The notes: generated by a model from the sequence alone, not told the origin. DNA of 64,000 nt from Allomuricauda sp. ARW1Y1 (GCF_013407935.1 NZ_JACBZU010000002.1:496001-560000), one strand, 5' to 3'. Counted from the first letter of the stretch, positions 41,354 through 50,376 are shown. Numbers and translations: made by a program.

Positions 41354-43084
41354 ATGCTGAGCAGATTATACATTTTCTTGGTCCTTTTGATGGGCCTATC
41401 CACCTATGCGCAGGAGTGCCCCAATATGGTATTCCCGGCCAATGGTGCTACCAATGTCCCTTTGGATGCTACTATTGACTGGGAATCTGTGGATGGAGTG
41501 CCTTCTTATAATATCACCTTGGGCACGACACCAGGTGGTGATGATATTTTGAGCTCTCAATTTGCAGGAGGCTCCTCCTACACCCCTCCACTGGGCCTAC
41601 CGGCAAATACGACCATTTATGTGACCATCACATTGTTCTTTTTCAACCAACCCAACATTACCTGTCCCAGTACTACTTTTACCACAGAGCCTTTGACGGC
41701 GATACCCAATTGCACACAGGTGACCAATCCACCGGATATGGCCGCGGACATTAACCCCAACACCAATATTTCATGGCAATATGCGTATGGCGCTACGGGA
41801 TATTTCCTAAGCCTGGGCACTACGCCAGGGGGAACGGAACTGCTCAATAACCTGGACGTGGGCAATACACTTTCGTACAATCCCACCATGGAATTGCAGG
41901 AACAGACCACTTTTTATGCCACGGTTACTCCGTACAACCCATTGGGCAATGCCGTTGGCTGTACGTTTCAGCAATTCACCACCAGAGAGGCATCGGACAT
42001 ACCAGATTGTATCACGATCATCTACCCACAGAACGGGGAGACCAACGTACCGCTTTCCCCTTTATTGGAATGGAGTGCGGTCCCGGATGCCACTGGTTAC
42101 ATTGTGACCATTGGCACTACACCTACAGCAACCGATATTTTGGATGGTGCCATTTTTAATACCAATTCCACCCCTGTGGTGAATTTTGAGCCTAACAAAA
42201 CCTTTTTTATCACCATTGTTCCCTTTAACGATGCGGGGCAGGCCGAAGGCTGTGTCCAAACCAGTTTCTCTACACTTTTGGGCTGTGGGCCCTATTTGGA
42301 TTTTCAGTCTGGTGAATATATTACCATAAACCCGGTCATTGATTTTCCAGAGACTTTTTCGTCCTGCGAAAACGAGGGTCCCCTGGTTATCGCTTCCGAT
42401 GACGTAGCAGAGGGTTATCGTTGGTACCAAATTGACCAATTTGGCAACGAGAATGTCATATCTTCTACCAGTGAGGTAACCATTACCGAAAACGGCACCT
42501 ATCGCTACGAAGCTTACAATACGGTGGTCCAGAATGGGAATTTTATTGAGTGCCCTTCCTCCCAAGTGTTTGAGGTGCTCTCGTCCGAACGACCAACCAT
42601 CGATAATATTCTGGCACGAAGAACGGGCCAATCCCTGCAATTGACCGTTATCGTCTCTGGAAACGGTGATTATGAGTATGCCATTGACAATAGCAATGGG
42701 CCTTATTCCGATAGCAACATTTTTACGAATGTTGCTTTGGGAAATCACACCATTTATGTTCGGGATAAAAATGGCTGCGGCATTGCCGAAAGATTGTTTA
42801 CCCAAGATTTGACCGTGGAAGGTTTTCCAAAGTTTTTTACGCCGAATGGGGACACCATCAATGATTATTGGCAATTCATCCAGCCTAGGGGCTCCGACCC
42901 CGTCACTTTTCAGAGCATTCAGATTTTTGATCGGTTTGGTACCTTTTTAAAGCAAATTTCCCAAGATTCGCAGGGATGGGACGGCACGGTTCGTGGGAAT
43001 CGGTTACCATCGGGCGACTATTGGTTTTTGGCGGTGGATGATACCAATCGCGAATACAAGGGGCATTTTACCCTAAAACGATAA
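41354..43084 (+). CDS. T9SS type-B sorting domain protein with three Ig-like repeats
   Basis: 576 residues. Signal peptide 1-19. Three repeats of about 90 residues (roughly 23-112, 116-209, 216-306), each with NGATNVPLDATIDWE-like and LGTTPGGDDIL-like segments: a tandem fibronectin/Ig-type module. A fourth Ig-like region covers about 330-412. The last 87 residues (from GFPKFFTPNGDTINDYW to GHFTLKR) are the gliding-motility-associated (CHU_C) type-B sorting domain that directs export by the type IX system and surface anchoring. Probably a surface adhesin. Confidence 0.9.
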   Translation: MLSRLYIFLVLLMGLSTYAQECPNMVFPANGATNVPLDATIDWESVDGVPSYNITLGTTPGGDDILSSQFAGGSSYTPPLGLPANTTIYVTITLFFFNQPNITCPSTTFTTEPLTAIPNCTQVTNPPDMAADINPNTNISWQYAYGATGYFLSLGTTPGGTELLNNLDVGNTLSYNPTMELQEQTTFYATVTPYNPLGNAVGCTFQQFTTREASDIPDCITIIYPQNGETNVPLSPLLEWSAVPDATGYIVTIGTTPTATDILDGAIFNTNSTPVVNFEPNKTFFITIVPFNDAGQAEGCVQTSFSTLLGCGPYLDFQSGEYITINPVIDFPETFSSCENEGPLVIASDDVAEGYRWYQIDQFGNENVISSTSEVTITENGTYRYEAYNTVVQNGNFIECPSSQVFEVLSSERPTIDNILARRTGQSLQLTVIVSGNGDYEYAIDNSNGPYSDSNIFTNVALGNHTIYVRDKNGCGIAERLFTQDLTVEGFPKFFTPNGDTINDYWQFIQPRGSDPVTFQSIQIFDRFGTFLKQISQDSQGWDGTVRGNRLPSGDYWFLAVDDTNREYKGHFTLKR

Positions 43085-43133
43085 TATCTCCTTTTTGCTT
43101 CATTTTGGGACAAGCCTTTAGTATTTTTAACCC

Positions 43134-45122
43134 ATGAAATTCCAGGTAGTATCCGAATTTAAGCCTACGGGCGATCAACCTGAAGCCATACGCCAATTGG
43201 TCGAAGGCATTGAGGGAAATACACGACACCAAACGCTGCTAGGGGTAACGGGTTCTGGAAAAACCTTTACCGTGGCCAATGTGGTGGAATCGGTGCAAAA
43301 ACCTACCTTGGTTCTCGCACACAACAAGACCTTGGCCGCACAATTATATTCCGAGTTCAAGCAGTTTTTTCCAAAAAATGCGGTGGAATACTTTGTATCC
43401 TATTACGATTACTATCAGCCGGAGGCCTATATTCCCACCAGTGGATTATACATAGAAAAGGACCTTTCCATCAATGAGGATATTGAAAAACTGCGATTGA
43501 GCACCACTTCTTCCCTCTTGTCAGGAAGGCGGGATGTATTGGTGGTCGCCTCCGTTTCATGCCTTTACGGTATTGGTAACCCCATCGAATTCCAGAAGAA
43601 CGTCATCACCATCCACCGAGACCAGGTAATCTCCAGGACCAAATTCCTAAAACAATTGGTGCAAAGTCTTTACGCTCGCACCACTGCCGATTTCAGGAAC
43701 GGTAATTTTAGGGTAAAGGGTGATGTGGTGGACGTTTTCCCCGGATACGCCGACCACGCGTTCCGCATCCATTTTTTTGGGGATGAAATTGAGGAAATCG
43801 AGGCACTGGACCCTTTCAACAACAAAGTCATTGAGATATACGATACCCTGAATATCTACCCAGCAAACATGTTCGTTACCTCTCCCGATGTGCTCCAAAA
43901 TGCAATTCGCGAAATTCAGGATGATTTGGTGAAGCAGGTGGATTACTTTAAGGAAATTGGACGACCATTGGAGGCGAAACGTTTGGAGGAGCGAACCAAT
44001 TTTGATTTGGAAATGATCCGTGAGTTGGGCTACTGCTCGGGAATCGAAAACTACTCCAGATATTTGGATGGAAGAAAACCGGGTACCAGACCGTTCTGTC
44101 TACTGGATTATTTTCCCGATGACTATTTGATGGTAGTGGATGAAAGCCATGTGACCATACCCCAAGTGCACGCCATGTACGGTGGCGACCGTTCCCGAAA
44201 GGAGAACTTGGTGGAATATGGTTTCCGACTACCTGCTGCCATGGACAACCGTCCTCTAAAGTTTGAAGAATTTGAGGCCCTTCAGAATCAAGTGCTTTAT
44301 GTTAGCGCCACACCCGCTGATTACGAACTTGAATTGAGCGAAGGGGTTTATGTGGAACAAATTATCCGCCCTACAGGTTTGTTGGACCCCGTGATAGAAG
44401 TCCGCCCCAGCGAAAACCAGATTGATGATTTGGTGGAGGAAATCCAACAACGGGTAGAACTGGATGAACGTACCTTGGTGACCACCTTGACCAAACGTAT
44501 GGCCGAAGAGCTTACCAAGTATCTTTCACGAATCGATGTTCGCTGCCGCTATATCCACAGTGATGTGGATACCTTGGAACGGGTAGAAATTATGCAAGAT
44601 TTAAGAAAGGGGTTATTTGATGTACTCATTGGGGTGAACTTGCTGAGGGAGGGACTAGATCTGCCCGAAGTATCGCTTGTAGCCATATTGGATGCGGACA
44701 AGGAAGGCTTTTTGCGAAGCAACCGCTCCCTGACGCAAACCGTGGGCCGTGCTGCACGTAATTTGAACGGCAAGGCCATCATGTACGCCGATACCATTAC
44801 CGAAAGCATGCAAAAGACCATCGACGAGACCAATTATCGTAGGGAAAAACAGATGGCCTATAACAAGGAAAACAACATCACCCCCACAGCCTTGAAGAAA
44901 AACCTGGATAGTGCCCTGGCCAAAAACTCTGTCTCCACCTATCATTTTCAAAAGGAAGAACTACGAGCTGCCGAACCTGATTTAAAATATATTACTGAGG
45001 ACCAAAAGGAGAAACTGATCAGGGAAAAGCGCAAGGCCATGGAAAAAGCGGCCAAGGAGCTCAATTTCATGGAGGCGGCCAAACTTCGGGACGAAATCAA
45101 AATGCTACAGGAGAAGGAATAA
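43134..45122 (+). CDS. uvrB: Excinuclease ABC subunit B
   Basis: Damage-verification helicase of nucleotide excision repair. 662 residues with GVTGSGKT (37-44), the beta-hairpin YYDYYQPEAY (90-99), DESHVTIPQ, EGLDLPEVSLVAILDADKEGFLRS, QTVGRAARN and a C-terminal UVR domain (KRKAMEKAAKELNFMEAAK) that binds UvrC. Nearly full-length similarity to the family is evident. No SOS box can be judged from the sequence alone. Confidence 0.97.
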   Translation: MKFQVVSEFKPTGDQPEAIRQLVEGIEGNTRHQTLLGVTGSGKTFTVANVVESVQKPTLVLAHNKTLAAQLYSEFKQFFPKNAVEYFVSYYDYYQPEAYIPTSGLYIEKDLSINEDIEKLRLSTTSSLLSGRRDVLVVASVSCLYGIGNPIEFQKNVITIHRDQVISRTKFLKQLVQSLYARTTADFRNGNFRVKGDVVDVFPGYADHAFRIHFFGDEIEEIEALDPFNNKVIEIYDTLNIYPANMFVTSPDVLQNAIREIQDDLVKQVDYFKEIGRPLEAKRLEERTNFDLEMIRELGYCSGIENYSRYLDGRKPGTRPFCLLDYFPDDYLMVVDESHVTIPQVHAMYGGDRSRKENLVEYGFRLPAAMDNRPLKFEEFEALQNQVLYVSATPADYELELSEGVYVEQIIRPTGLLDPVIEVRPSENQIDDLVEEIQQRVELDERTLVTTLTKRMAEELTKYLSRIDVRCRYIHSDVDTLERVEIMQDLRKGLFDVLIGVNLLREGLDLPEVSLVAILDADKEGFLRSNRSLTQTVGRAARNLNGKAIMYADTITESMQKTIDETNYRREKQMAYNKENNITPTALKKNLDSALAKNSVSTYHFQKEELRAAEPDLKYITEDQKEKLIREKRKAMEKAAKELNFMEAAKLRDEIKMLQEKE

Positions 45123-45153
45123 AAAAACGCGCCCCTGCAAAGCAGGAGCGCGT
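45121..45153 (-). terminator. Strong hairpin, terminator of hsp20
   Basis: ACGCGC-C-CCTGC / GCAGG-A-GCGCGT with an AAA loop (45127-45153), eleven pairs and one mismatch. The A run at 45121-45126 reads as T only on the minus strand, so it ends the hsp20 transcript; the hairpin also sits at the very end of uvrB. Confidence 0.82.
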
Positions 45154-45212
45154 CCCAAACTAACCAACTAATCCAACCATCATGAAACACCTATAGTTGG
45201 TGTTCTGTTGTC

Positions 45213-45638
45213 TTATGCGATTTCAATCAATCTTTTTGGTTTTGGCAATGCCTCTTGTTTTTTCGGCAAGGTCAATTTCAAAATTCCATCCTCGTATTTG
45301 GCGTCGATTTTAGAACCATCCACAGTTTCAGGAAGTGTAAAGGCTCTTTTGAATGAACTATATGAGAACTCTTTGCGTGTGTAATTCTCATTTTTATCTT
45401 CATTTTCAGTCTTGATTTCACTGGAAATAGTCAATACGTCGTTATCGATTTCCACGGTGAAATCATCCTTTTTCATGCCTGGGACTGCCAATTCCAATTC
45501 AAACCCTTCGGTATTGTCCTTAATATTGACAGCTGGCATGGTAGCGTTCCATTTTTCGGTTCCTCCGAACCAATCGGGTCCTATAAAATCGTTCATCAAT
45601 GATGGAAAAAACAGGTTATTTCTTTTTACTATACTCAT
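45213..45638 (-). CDS. Hsp20/alpha-crystallin small heat-shock protein
   Basis: ATP-independent holdase. 141 residues with a short N-terminal arm, the alpha-crystallin domain (MPAVNIKDNTEGFELELAVPG, DNDVLTISSEIKTE, EFSYSSFKRAFTLPE, YEDGILKLTLPKK) and the C-terminal KRLIEIA anchor with an IxI-type motif. It is a single-gene unit with a strong terminator. The ~115 bp upstream contain two palindromes with TGTCA/TGACA arms that may be heat-responsive sites. Confidence 0.92.
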   Translation of the reverse strand: MSIVKRNNLFFPSLMNDFIGPDWFGGTEKWNATMPAVNIKDNTEGFELELAVPGMKKDDFTVEIDNDVLTISSEIKTENEDKNENYTRKEFSYSSFKRAFTLPETVDGSKIDAKYEDGILKLTLPKKQEALPKPKRLIEIA

Positions 45639-45706
45639 GGCGATTCAATTTTAGTTAAACTTTGTAATCACACAGTATAAGTCAAATCATATACCAATTC
45701 AGAATA

Positions 45707-45754
45707 ACTGACTTTTTGACAGTTTTAAAAAGAAATAAGATGTCATTGTGACAT
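45707..45754. promoter_or_regulatory. Two TGACA-type palindromes upstream of hsp20
   Basis: ACTGACTTTTTGACAGT (45707-45723, imperfect) and ATGTCA-TTG-TGACAT (45740-45754, perfect 6-bp arms). Both share TGTCA/TGACA half-sites and lie 69-116 bp upstream of the hsp20 ATG, between it and the stop of the TerB-like gene. Regulator unknown. Confidence 0.4.
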
Positions 45755-46155
45755 TAATTGTAATGCGCCCTGAAAATATTGATCAGTACATTGGGCGGGA
45801 CAATCTTGTCGGGGTAGCGGTGCATCACCTCCAAAACCTGACTGATGGCCGCAGGAGGCAGGCCCATTCGGAGCCCGATATTGTAAAGTCTGTCGATTTC
45901 CTTTTTATGCTGCTCATCGTCGATGTTCATAAGGAGCATCAATCGGTGAAACTGCACTATTCGATCGGCCTGGGTTTTTAAGCGGACCTTGGGCGGTCTT
46001 TCCCTTAAGAGCCCTTTGAAGGTATCCTCATCCACACCTAGACTCTTGGCAACTTGAAGCAAAAAGTCATACTCGGATTGCTTTAGGGAATGATCTACCC
46101 TAGCGAAGGCGATCATCTCCGAAAGTATACTCAATTTTTCCTCATAAGTTCCCAT
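45754..46155 (-). CDS. TerB-like helical protein
   Basis: 133 residues, all-helical, starting MGTYEEKLSILSEMIAFARVDH and continuing LKQSEYDFLLQVAKSLGVDE, the EF-hand-like helix pattern of the tellurite-resistance TerB family. Relatives in this phylum are often misnamed excinuclease ABC subunit B. An in-frame start at 46218 would lie inside a terminator, so the ATG at 46155 is preferred. No other ter genes are near, so tellurite resistance is not implied. Confidence 0.72.
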   Translation of the reverse strand: MGTYEEKLSILSEMIAFARVDHSLKQSEYDFLLQVAKSLGVDEDTFKGLLRERPPKVRLKTQADRIVQFHRLMLLMNIDDEQHKKEIDRLYNIGLRMGLPPAAISQVLEVMHRYPDKIVPPNVLINIFRAHYN

Positions 46156-46218
46156 ATGGTGAGGTTTTGGTTTGTTGCTCCACTTACATAACTCCAAAAC
46201 CTTCATTTTAGTACACAA

Positions 46219-46243
46219 AAAAGCCCTGAAATTCAGGGCTTTT
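46219..46243. terminator. Terminator between the TonB-like and TerB-like genes
   Basis: AAAAGCCCTGAA-A-TTCAGGGCTTTT, a perfect 12-bp stem flanked by A and T runs on both sides, hence usable on either strand. It ends the minus-strand gene at 46272. Confidence 0.85.
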
Positions 46244-46271
46244 ACTAGCTAACTCAAACAATTTCCGTTTT

Positions 46272-46607
46272 TTAAGCGGTAATTCTTACTGGAAGTTCGT
46301 ACACTCTACCTGGCGCAACATTCTCCAATTGTACCTTTTTGTAGTTTAAACGGTTTTTTACAAAGCCATCCAATACCTCGTCTTCCGTTTTTACGGATAG
46401 TACGATCAATTCGCCATTTTCGGTAACAATGAAACGAACTTCGGCGCTCAATTCTTTGTAGTCCACATTGAATTGGTTGTCTTTCAACATTTCGTAAATC
46501 TGCCCGGAAAGACTTTTTTCCTTGGTTTCCTTTTTACCTTCTGATGCGAACGCACCCATGGTTACGAACAAAGCCAACGCCACTGTAATCGTCTTAAATT
46601 TTCTCAT
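46272..46607 (-). CDS. Small exported protein with TonB-C-like fold pattern
   Basis: 111 residues. Signal peptide 1-21 (ALFVTMGAFA). The mature domain reads LSGQIYEMLKDNQFNVDYKE, EVRFIVTENGELIVLSVKTED and KNRLNYKKVQLENVAPGRVYELPVRI, which follows the alternating pattern of TonB C-terminal domains (V.F.V...G.....V). It could be a free-standing TonB-fold periplasmic protein. The function is unknown. It has a good -7 element and its own terminator, so it is an independent gene. Confidence 0.62.
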   Translation of the reverse strand: MRKFKTITVALALFVTMGAFASEGKKETKEKSLSGQIYEMLKDNQFNVDYKELSAEVRFIVTENGELIVLSVKTEDEVLDGFVKNRLNYKKVQLENVAPGRVYELPVRITA

Positions 46608-46900
46608 GATTTCTGTTTTTTGATTTTTATTGATGATTAATGATTTGTTAAAAAAGAACCCTATTCAAGAGCTCTTTTTAAAGACATCTCAAAAATAAGA
46701 CGATTAAAAATCTAAAATGTTACAGTATCTGGGGATTTAACAAATGTTTAATGTTCCTAACCTTGGCCTAATACGTGGATTGGGACCGGTATACATTTGG
46801 TAATTTCTTGGATGTTTTGGGAAAGCTCTCAAAACGAACGGACTAAGGGATGGATATTCCGTTTCCAACCAAAAATGGATACAAAACCAACCAATTTCAT
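46608..46900. other. Intergenic region between the TonB-like gene and the sucC terminator
   Basis: No gene is seen. On the minus strand the -7 element TATTTTTG (46690-46697) serves the gene at 46607. Nothing further is recognisable between 46740 and 46900: the stretch shows no convincing ORF, tRNA or repeat. Confidence 0.5.
46690..46697 (-). promoter_or_regulatory. -7 element for the TonB-like small gene
   Basis: TATTTTTG on the minus strand matches TAnnTTTG, about 83 bp upstream of the ATG at 46607. No clear -33 element. Confidence 0.45.
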
Positions 46901-46933
46901 AAAAAAAGGGCAACACCCTTGGGTATTGCCCTT
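46901..46933 (-). terminator. Rho-independent terminator of sucC
   Basis: AAGGGCAA-C-ACCC / GGGT-A-TTGCCCTT with a TT loop; the seven A on the left read as T on the minus strand. It lies 22 bp after the sucC stop. Confidence 0.85.
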
Positions 46934-46955
46934 CTGAAAAATATGATAAGTGAGA

Positions 46956-48149
46956 CTAGCTCAATACATCTTCCACTTTATCGGCAGCTTCTTTGAACTG
47001 CACCGCAGAATGCACCGCCAAACCAGAGTTATCGATAATTTCCTTGGCCAACTCAGCGTTGGTACCTTGCAATCTTACAATAATGGGCACTTGAATGGCA
47101 TCGCCCATATTTTTATAGGCATCCACAACTCCTTGTGCCACACGGTCGCAACGCACGATTCCACCAAAGATATTGATAAGAATGGCCTTTACGTTGGGAT
47201 CCTTTAGGATGATACGGAAAGCTTCCTCCACCCTTTTGGCATCGGCAGTTCCTCCTACATCCAAGAAGTTGGCTGGTTCTCCACCCGCCATTTTGATCAA
47301 ATCCATGGTCGCCATGGCCAAACCGGCACCGTTTACCATACAGCCCACGTTACCATCCAAATCCACATAGTTTAGGCCAACTTCACGGGCTTCCACCTCG
47401 ATGGGGTTCTCCTCACGAAGGTCGCGCATTTCGGCGTAGGATTTTCTTCGGTAAAGTGCGTTATCATCTATGGTTACTTTGGCGTCAACAGCCATAATTT
47501 TATCGTCCGATGTCTTCAACACAGGGTTGATTTCAAAAAGACTGGCATCACTTTCCACATATGCTTTGTAAAGTGACATCACGAATTTGGTCATTTCCTT
47601 AAAAGCCGTTCCGGATAAACCAAGGTTGAAGGCAATCCTACGAGCTTGGAAAGGCAACAATCCCATTCCGGGGTCCACTTCTTCCGTAAAAATCAAATGT
47701 GGGGTTTTTTCGGCCACTTCTTCAATGTCCATACCTCCTTCGGTAGAGTACATGATCATGTTTCTTCCAGTGCCCCGATTCAAAAGAACGGACATATAGA
47801 ACTCGCTGGTTTCGCTATCGCCGGGATAATACACGTCTTCGGCCACCAGCACTTGGTGCACTTTTTTACCTTCAGCAGATGTTTGGGGGGTCACCAAGTT
47901 CATCCCGATAATGCTGCCCGCCAATTCTTCCACTTCCTTCAAGTTCTTGGCCAGTTTTACACCACCGCCCTTACCACGGCCACCTGCATGTACTTGGGCC
48001 TTTATAACGTGCCATCCTGTACCGGTTTCCTCTGTAAGTTGTTTTGCGGCGTCTACCGCTTCTTTGGCGTTGTGCGCAACTATTCCTCGTTGGATCCTAA
48101 CGCCAAAACTGGCTAAAATCTCTTTTCCTTGATATTCGTGAAGATTCAT
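46956..48149 (-). CDS. sucC: Succinate-CoA ligase beta subunit
   Basis: TCA-cycle enzyme that makes ATP or GTP from succinyl-CoA together with SucD. 397 residues: ATP-grasp N-terminal MNLHEYQGKEILASFGV, KAQVHAGGRGKGGGVKLAK, FEINPVL, and the CoA-ligase domain NFLDVGGTADAKRVEEAF and LINIFGGIVRCDRVAQGVV. sucD is not adjacent, which is common in flavobacteria. It is transcribed alone, from a TATTTTTG -7 element to its own terminator. Confidence 0.95.
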   Translation of the reverse strand: MNLHEYQGKEILASFGVRIQRGIVAHNAKEAVDAAKQLTEETGTGWHVIKAQVHAGGRGKGGGVKLAKNLKEVEELAGSIIGMNLVTPQTSAEGKKVHQVLVAEDVYYPGDSETSEFYMSVLLNRGTGRNMIMYSTEGGMDIEEVAEKTPHLIFTEEVDPGMGLLPFQARRIAFNLGLSGTAFKEMTKFVMSLYKAYVESDASLFEINPVLKTSDDKIMAVDAKVTIDDNALYRRKSYAEMRDLREENPIEVEAREVGLNYVDLDGNVGCMVNGAGLAMATMDLIKMAGGEPANFLDVGGTADAKRVEEAFRIILKDPNVKAILINIFGGIVRCDRVAQGVVDAYKNMGDAIQVPIIVRLQGTNAELAKEIIDNSGLAVHSAVQFKEAADKVEDVLS

Positions 48150-48174
48150 CTGTGAGTTTACTTTTGTTTGCTGA

Positions 48175-48182
48175 CAAAAATA
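48175..48182 (-). promoter_or_regulatory. -7 element for sucC
   Basis: TATTTTTG on the minus strand, 25 bp upstream of the ATG at 48149. A TTTG 14 nt further upstream is closer than the usual -33 spacing. Confidence 0.5.
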
Positions 48183-48266
48183 GAAAACACCGCTGACAAA
48201 TTGAAGTTGTTAAATGAATAATTACCTTTTAAAACAGAATAACGGAGTGTTTTTCCAATGAAACCG

Positions 48267-48905
48267 CTACAACTTAAAATCTTTGAAGTCCAACGGATCG
48301 AAGTTTTTGAAATGCCCGTTCATTTCGATCACTTCCTTGGTACGGTTGACTTTGCTCAGTACATGGGTCGTGGCTTCCAAATGCGCTTTGATAAAGTTCA
48401 AACGATCGGTTTCCTTGGTCATTAACAATAATTCGTACTCCTGCTCAAACGAAAGCCCCATTTTGTGTGCTAGGGAGTAACTATTGAATTGCTTGGGCGA
48501 GGTCTTGGTAAAAGGAACATCCATAATATCATAAAGTTCCTCTACTTTTTGCAGGACTTCCGCCCTTAAATCCACGTCGGCATCGTTCTCCGTTTCCAAA
48601 AAGGCCACTTCACCACCAGCATAGAGTTTCCCTTCCAATTGTTGTTCAAAACTCAATACCTTAAAAATCTGTCGCGCCACGCAGACTACATCCATTTCTC
48701 CGGACTCATAGGTATTAACCACTTCCACCAATTGAACTTCCGTCCCATACGAGATGGAATTATTTATATAAACGGGAATACCAAAGGTAAGGGCCTCCCT
48801 CCTACAATCATGGATCAATTGCTTGTACCGATCCTCGAATATATGAAGGGGCACGGTCTCCCCCGGATAAAACACCGACTGTAATGGAAATAATGGAAGC
48901 TTCAT
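48267..48905 (-). CDS. Lon N-terminal (substrate-binding) domain protein
   Basis: 212 residues. MKLPLFPLQSVFYPGETVPLHIFEDRYKQLIHDC is the LAN/PUA-like fold of the Lon N-terminal domain; LAHKMGLSFEQEYELLLMTKETDRLNFIKAHL is its helical part. No AAA or protease domain is present, so it is a standalone adaptor of unknown role. The ATG at 48905 is preferred over a TTG at 48911. Divergent from lysA across about 170 bp that carry an inverted repeat. Confidence 0.83.
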   Translation of the reverse strand: MKLPLFPLQSVFYPGETVPLHIFEDRYKQLIHDCRREALTFGIPVYINNSISYGTEVQLVEVVNTYESGEMDVVCVARQIFKVLSFEQQLEGKLYAGGEVAFLETENDADVDLRAEVLQKVEELYDIMDVPFTKTSPKQFNSYSLAHKMGLSFEQEYELLLMTKETDRLNFIKAHLEATTHVLSKVNRTKEVIEMNGHFKNFDPLDFKDFKL

Positions 48906-48951
48906 GTTCAATGTTGAGATTTCTTAAAAATACATATCAAAAATCAAAGCC

Positions 48952-48977
48952 ACAATAGTAGCCATATCGACTATTGT
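48952..48977. promoter_or_regulatory. Inverted repeat between the Lon-domain gene and lysA
   Basis: ACAATAGT (48952-48959), 10-nt spacer, ACTATTGT (48970-48977), a perfect 8-bp dyad, 47 bp upstream of the Lon-domain start and 99 bp upstream of lysA. A second dyad AACAAA-CAA-TTTGTT follows to its right. Possible operator. Confidence 0.4.
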
Positions 48978-49076
48978 TTCAAAACAAACAATTTGTTATA
49001 TTTTGATAGATTAAATTAAATTTCTTGTAAGTAAGACCCGTAACACCTAGTTTTGTTTCAAATAATCTGTTTCATT

Positions 49077-50315
49077 ATGAATGCTAAGGACTTACTTCAA
49101 CTTACCGAAGAATTTGGTGCGCCATTGTATGTGTATGACGCTGATAAGATTACGTCCCAATACAAAAAACTGACCCATGCATTTAAAGGGGTACCCCATT
49201 TAAAGTTGAACTATGCCGCCAAAGCGTTGAGCAATATCAGCATTCTCAGATTATTGAACAGTTTGGGCAGTGGTTTGGACACCGTATCCATACAAGAAGT
49301 AAAATTGGGGCTTTTGGCAGGCTTTAAGCCAGAGTCCATCATTTTCACTCCCAATGGGGTGTCTTTGGAAGAAATTGAAGAAGCTGCTGCGCTTGGGGTA
49401 CAAGTCAACATCGACAACCTATCCATTTTAGAGCAATTTGGCAGCAAGCATCCCGATATCCCGGTCTGTATCCGAATCAACCCTCATGTGATGGCGGGCG
49501 GAAATTCCAATATTTCTGTTGGACATATCGATTCCAAATTTGGGATAAGCGTTCACCAAATACCGCATTTGTTGCGCATTGTGGAACTCACCGACATGAA
49601 CATTAACGGAATACACATGCATACCGGCAGTGATATTTTGGATATTGATGTATTCCTGTACGCTTCAGAAATCCTCTTTGAAACGGCCAAAAACTTCAAG
49701 GACTTGGAGTTCATCGATTTTGGTAGCGGTTTTAAAGTGCCTTACAAAGAAGGGGACATACAGACCAACGTGGACGAGTTGGGCAAAAAACTGACCAAGA
49801 GATTCAACGAGTTTTGTAAGGAATACGGGCGGGAGCTCACCCTTGCTTTTGAGCCCGGTAAGTTCTTGGTGAGCGAAGCAGGCTTCTTTTTGGCCAAAGT
49901 GAATGTGGTGAAGCAAACCACATCCACGGTTTTTGCCAGTGTGGATTCAGGTTTCAACCATTTGATACGCCCCATGCTCTATGGGTCTACCCACGAAATT
50001 AGCAATATCTCCAATCCAAACGGTAGGGAGCGCTATTATTCGGTGGTAGGATATATCTGTGAAACCGATACCTTCGGTAGCAACCGAAGAATCAATGAAA
50101 TCACAGAAGGCGATATTCTCTGCTTCAGAAATGCCGGCGCCTATTGCTTTACGATGGCTAGCAATTACAATTCGAGATATCGCCCCGCAGAGGTCCTTTG
50201 GCACAAAGGCAAGGGACACCTCATCAGAAAACGGGAAACCTTCGACGACATCTTGGCCAATCAAGTGGATGTGAAGGACTTGTTTGAGTCGCCCAAGACC
50301 CAAGCGGTAAAGTAA
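49077..50315 (+). CDS. lysA: Diaminopimelate decarboxylase
   Basis: PLP enzyme for the last step of lysine synthesis. 412 residues with the PLP lysine in LNYAAKALSN (in place of the commoner YAxKAN), GSGLDTVSIQE, INPHVMAGGNSNISVG, HMHTGSDIL, FEPGKFLVSEAG and a C-terminal NAGAYCFTMASNYNSRYRP. ATG 49077 (MNAKDLLQLTEEFGAPLYVYD) was chosen over a TTG at 49053. Its partner dapD is at 28.4 kb. Confidence 0.95.
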   Translation: MNAKDLLQLTEEFGAPLYVYDADKITSQYKKLTHAFKGVPHLKLNYAAKALSNISILRLLNSLGSGLDTVSIQEVKLGLLAGFKPESIIFTPNGVSLEEIEEAAALGVQVNIDNLSILEQFGSKHPDIPVCIRINPHVMAGGNSNISVGHIDSKFGISVHQIPHLLRIVELTDMNINGIHMHTGSDILDIDVFLYASEILFETAKNFKDLEFIDFGSGFKVPYKEGDIQTNVDELGKKLTKRFNEFCKEYGRELTLAFEPGKFLVSEAGFFLAKVNVVKQTTSTVFASVDSGFNHLIRPMLYGSTHEISNISNPNGRERYYSVVGYICETDTFGSNRRINEITEGDILCFRNAGAYCFTMASNYNSRYRPAEVLWHKGKGHLIRKRETFDDILANQVDVKDLFESPKTQAVK

Positions 50316-50368
50316 GCACAAAGCTTTAGGGACTGTTAAAGCCCATACTTTTTTGGCACAATTTTCGT

Positions 50369-50376
50369 TAGTTTTG
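50369..50376 (+). promoter_or_regulatory. -7 element for the thioredoxin-like gene
   Basis: TAGTTTTG matches TAnnTTTG. The likely start near 50383 precedes both possible start codons (GTG 50396, ATG 50414). A TTTG at 50352-50355 is 13 nt away, too close for a canonical -33. Confidence 0.45.

Noticed and set aside
45754-46155. Naming this gene excinuclease ABC subunit B
   Set aside because: No helicase motif is present; the name is a known misannotation of small TerB-like proteins. The real uvrB is at 43134.
46156-46218. Upstream start for the TerB-like gene at 46218
   Set aside because: The start codon would abut the AAAAGCCCTGAA stem of the terminator, and the added residues (MCTKMKVLELCKWSNKP) do not look like the family; ATG 46155 does.
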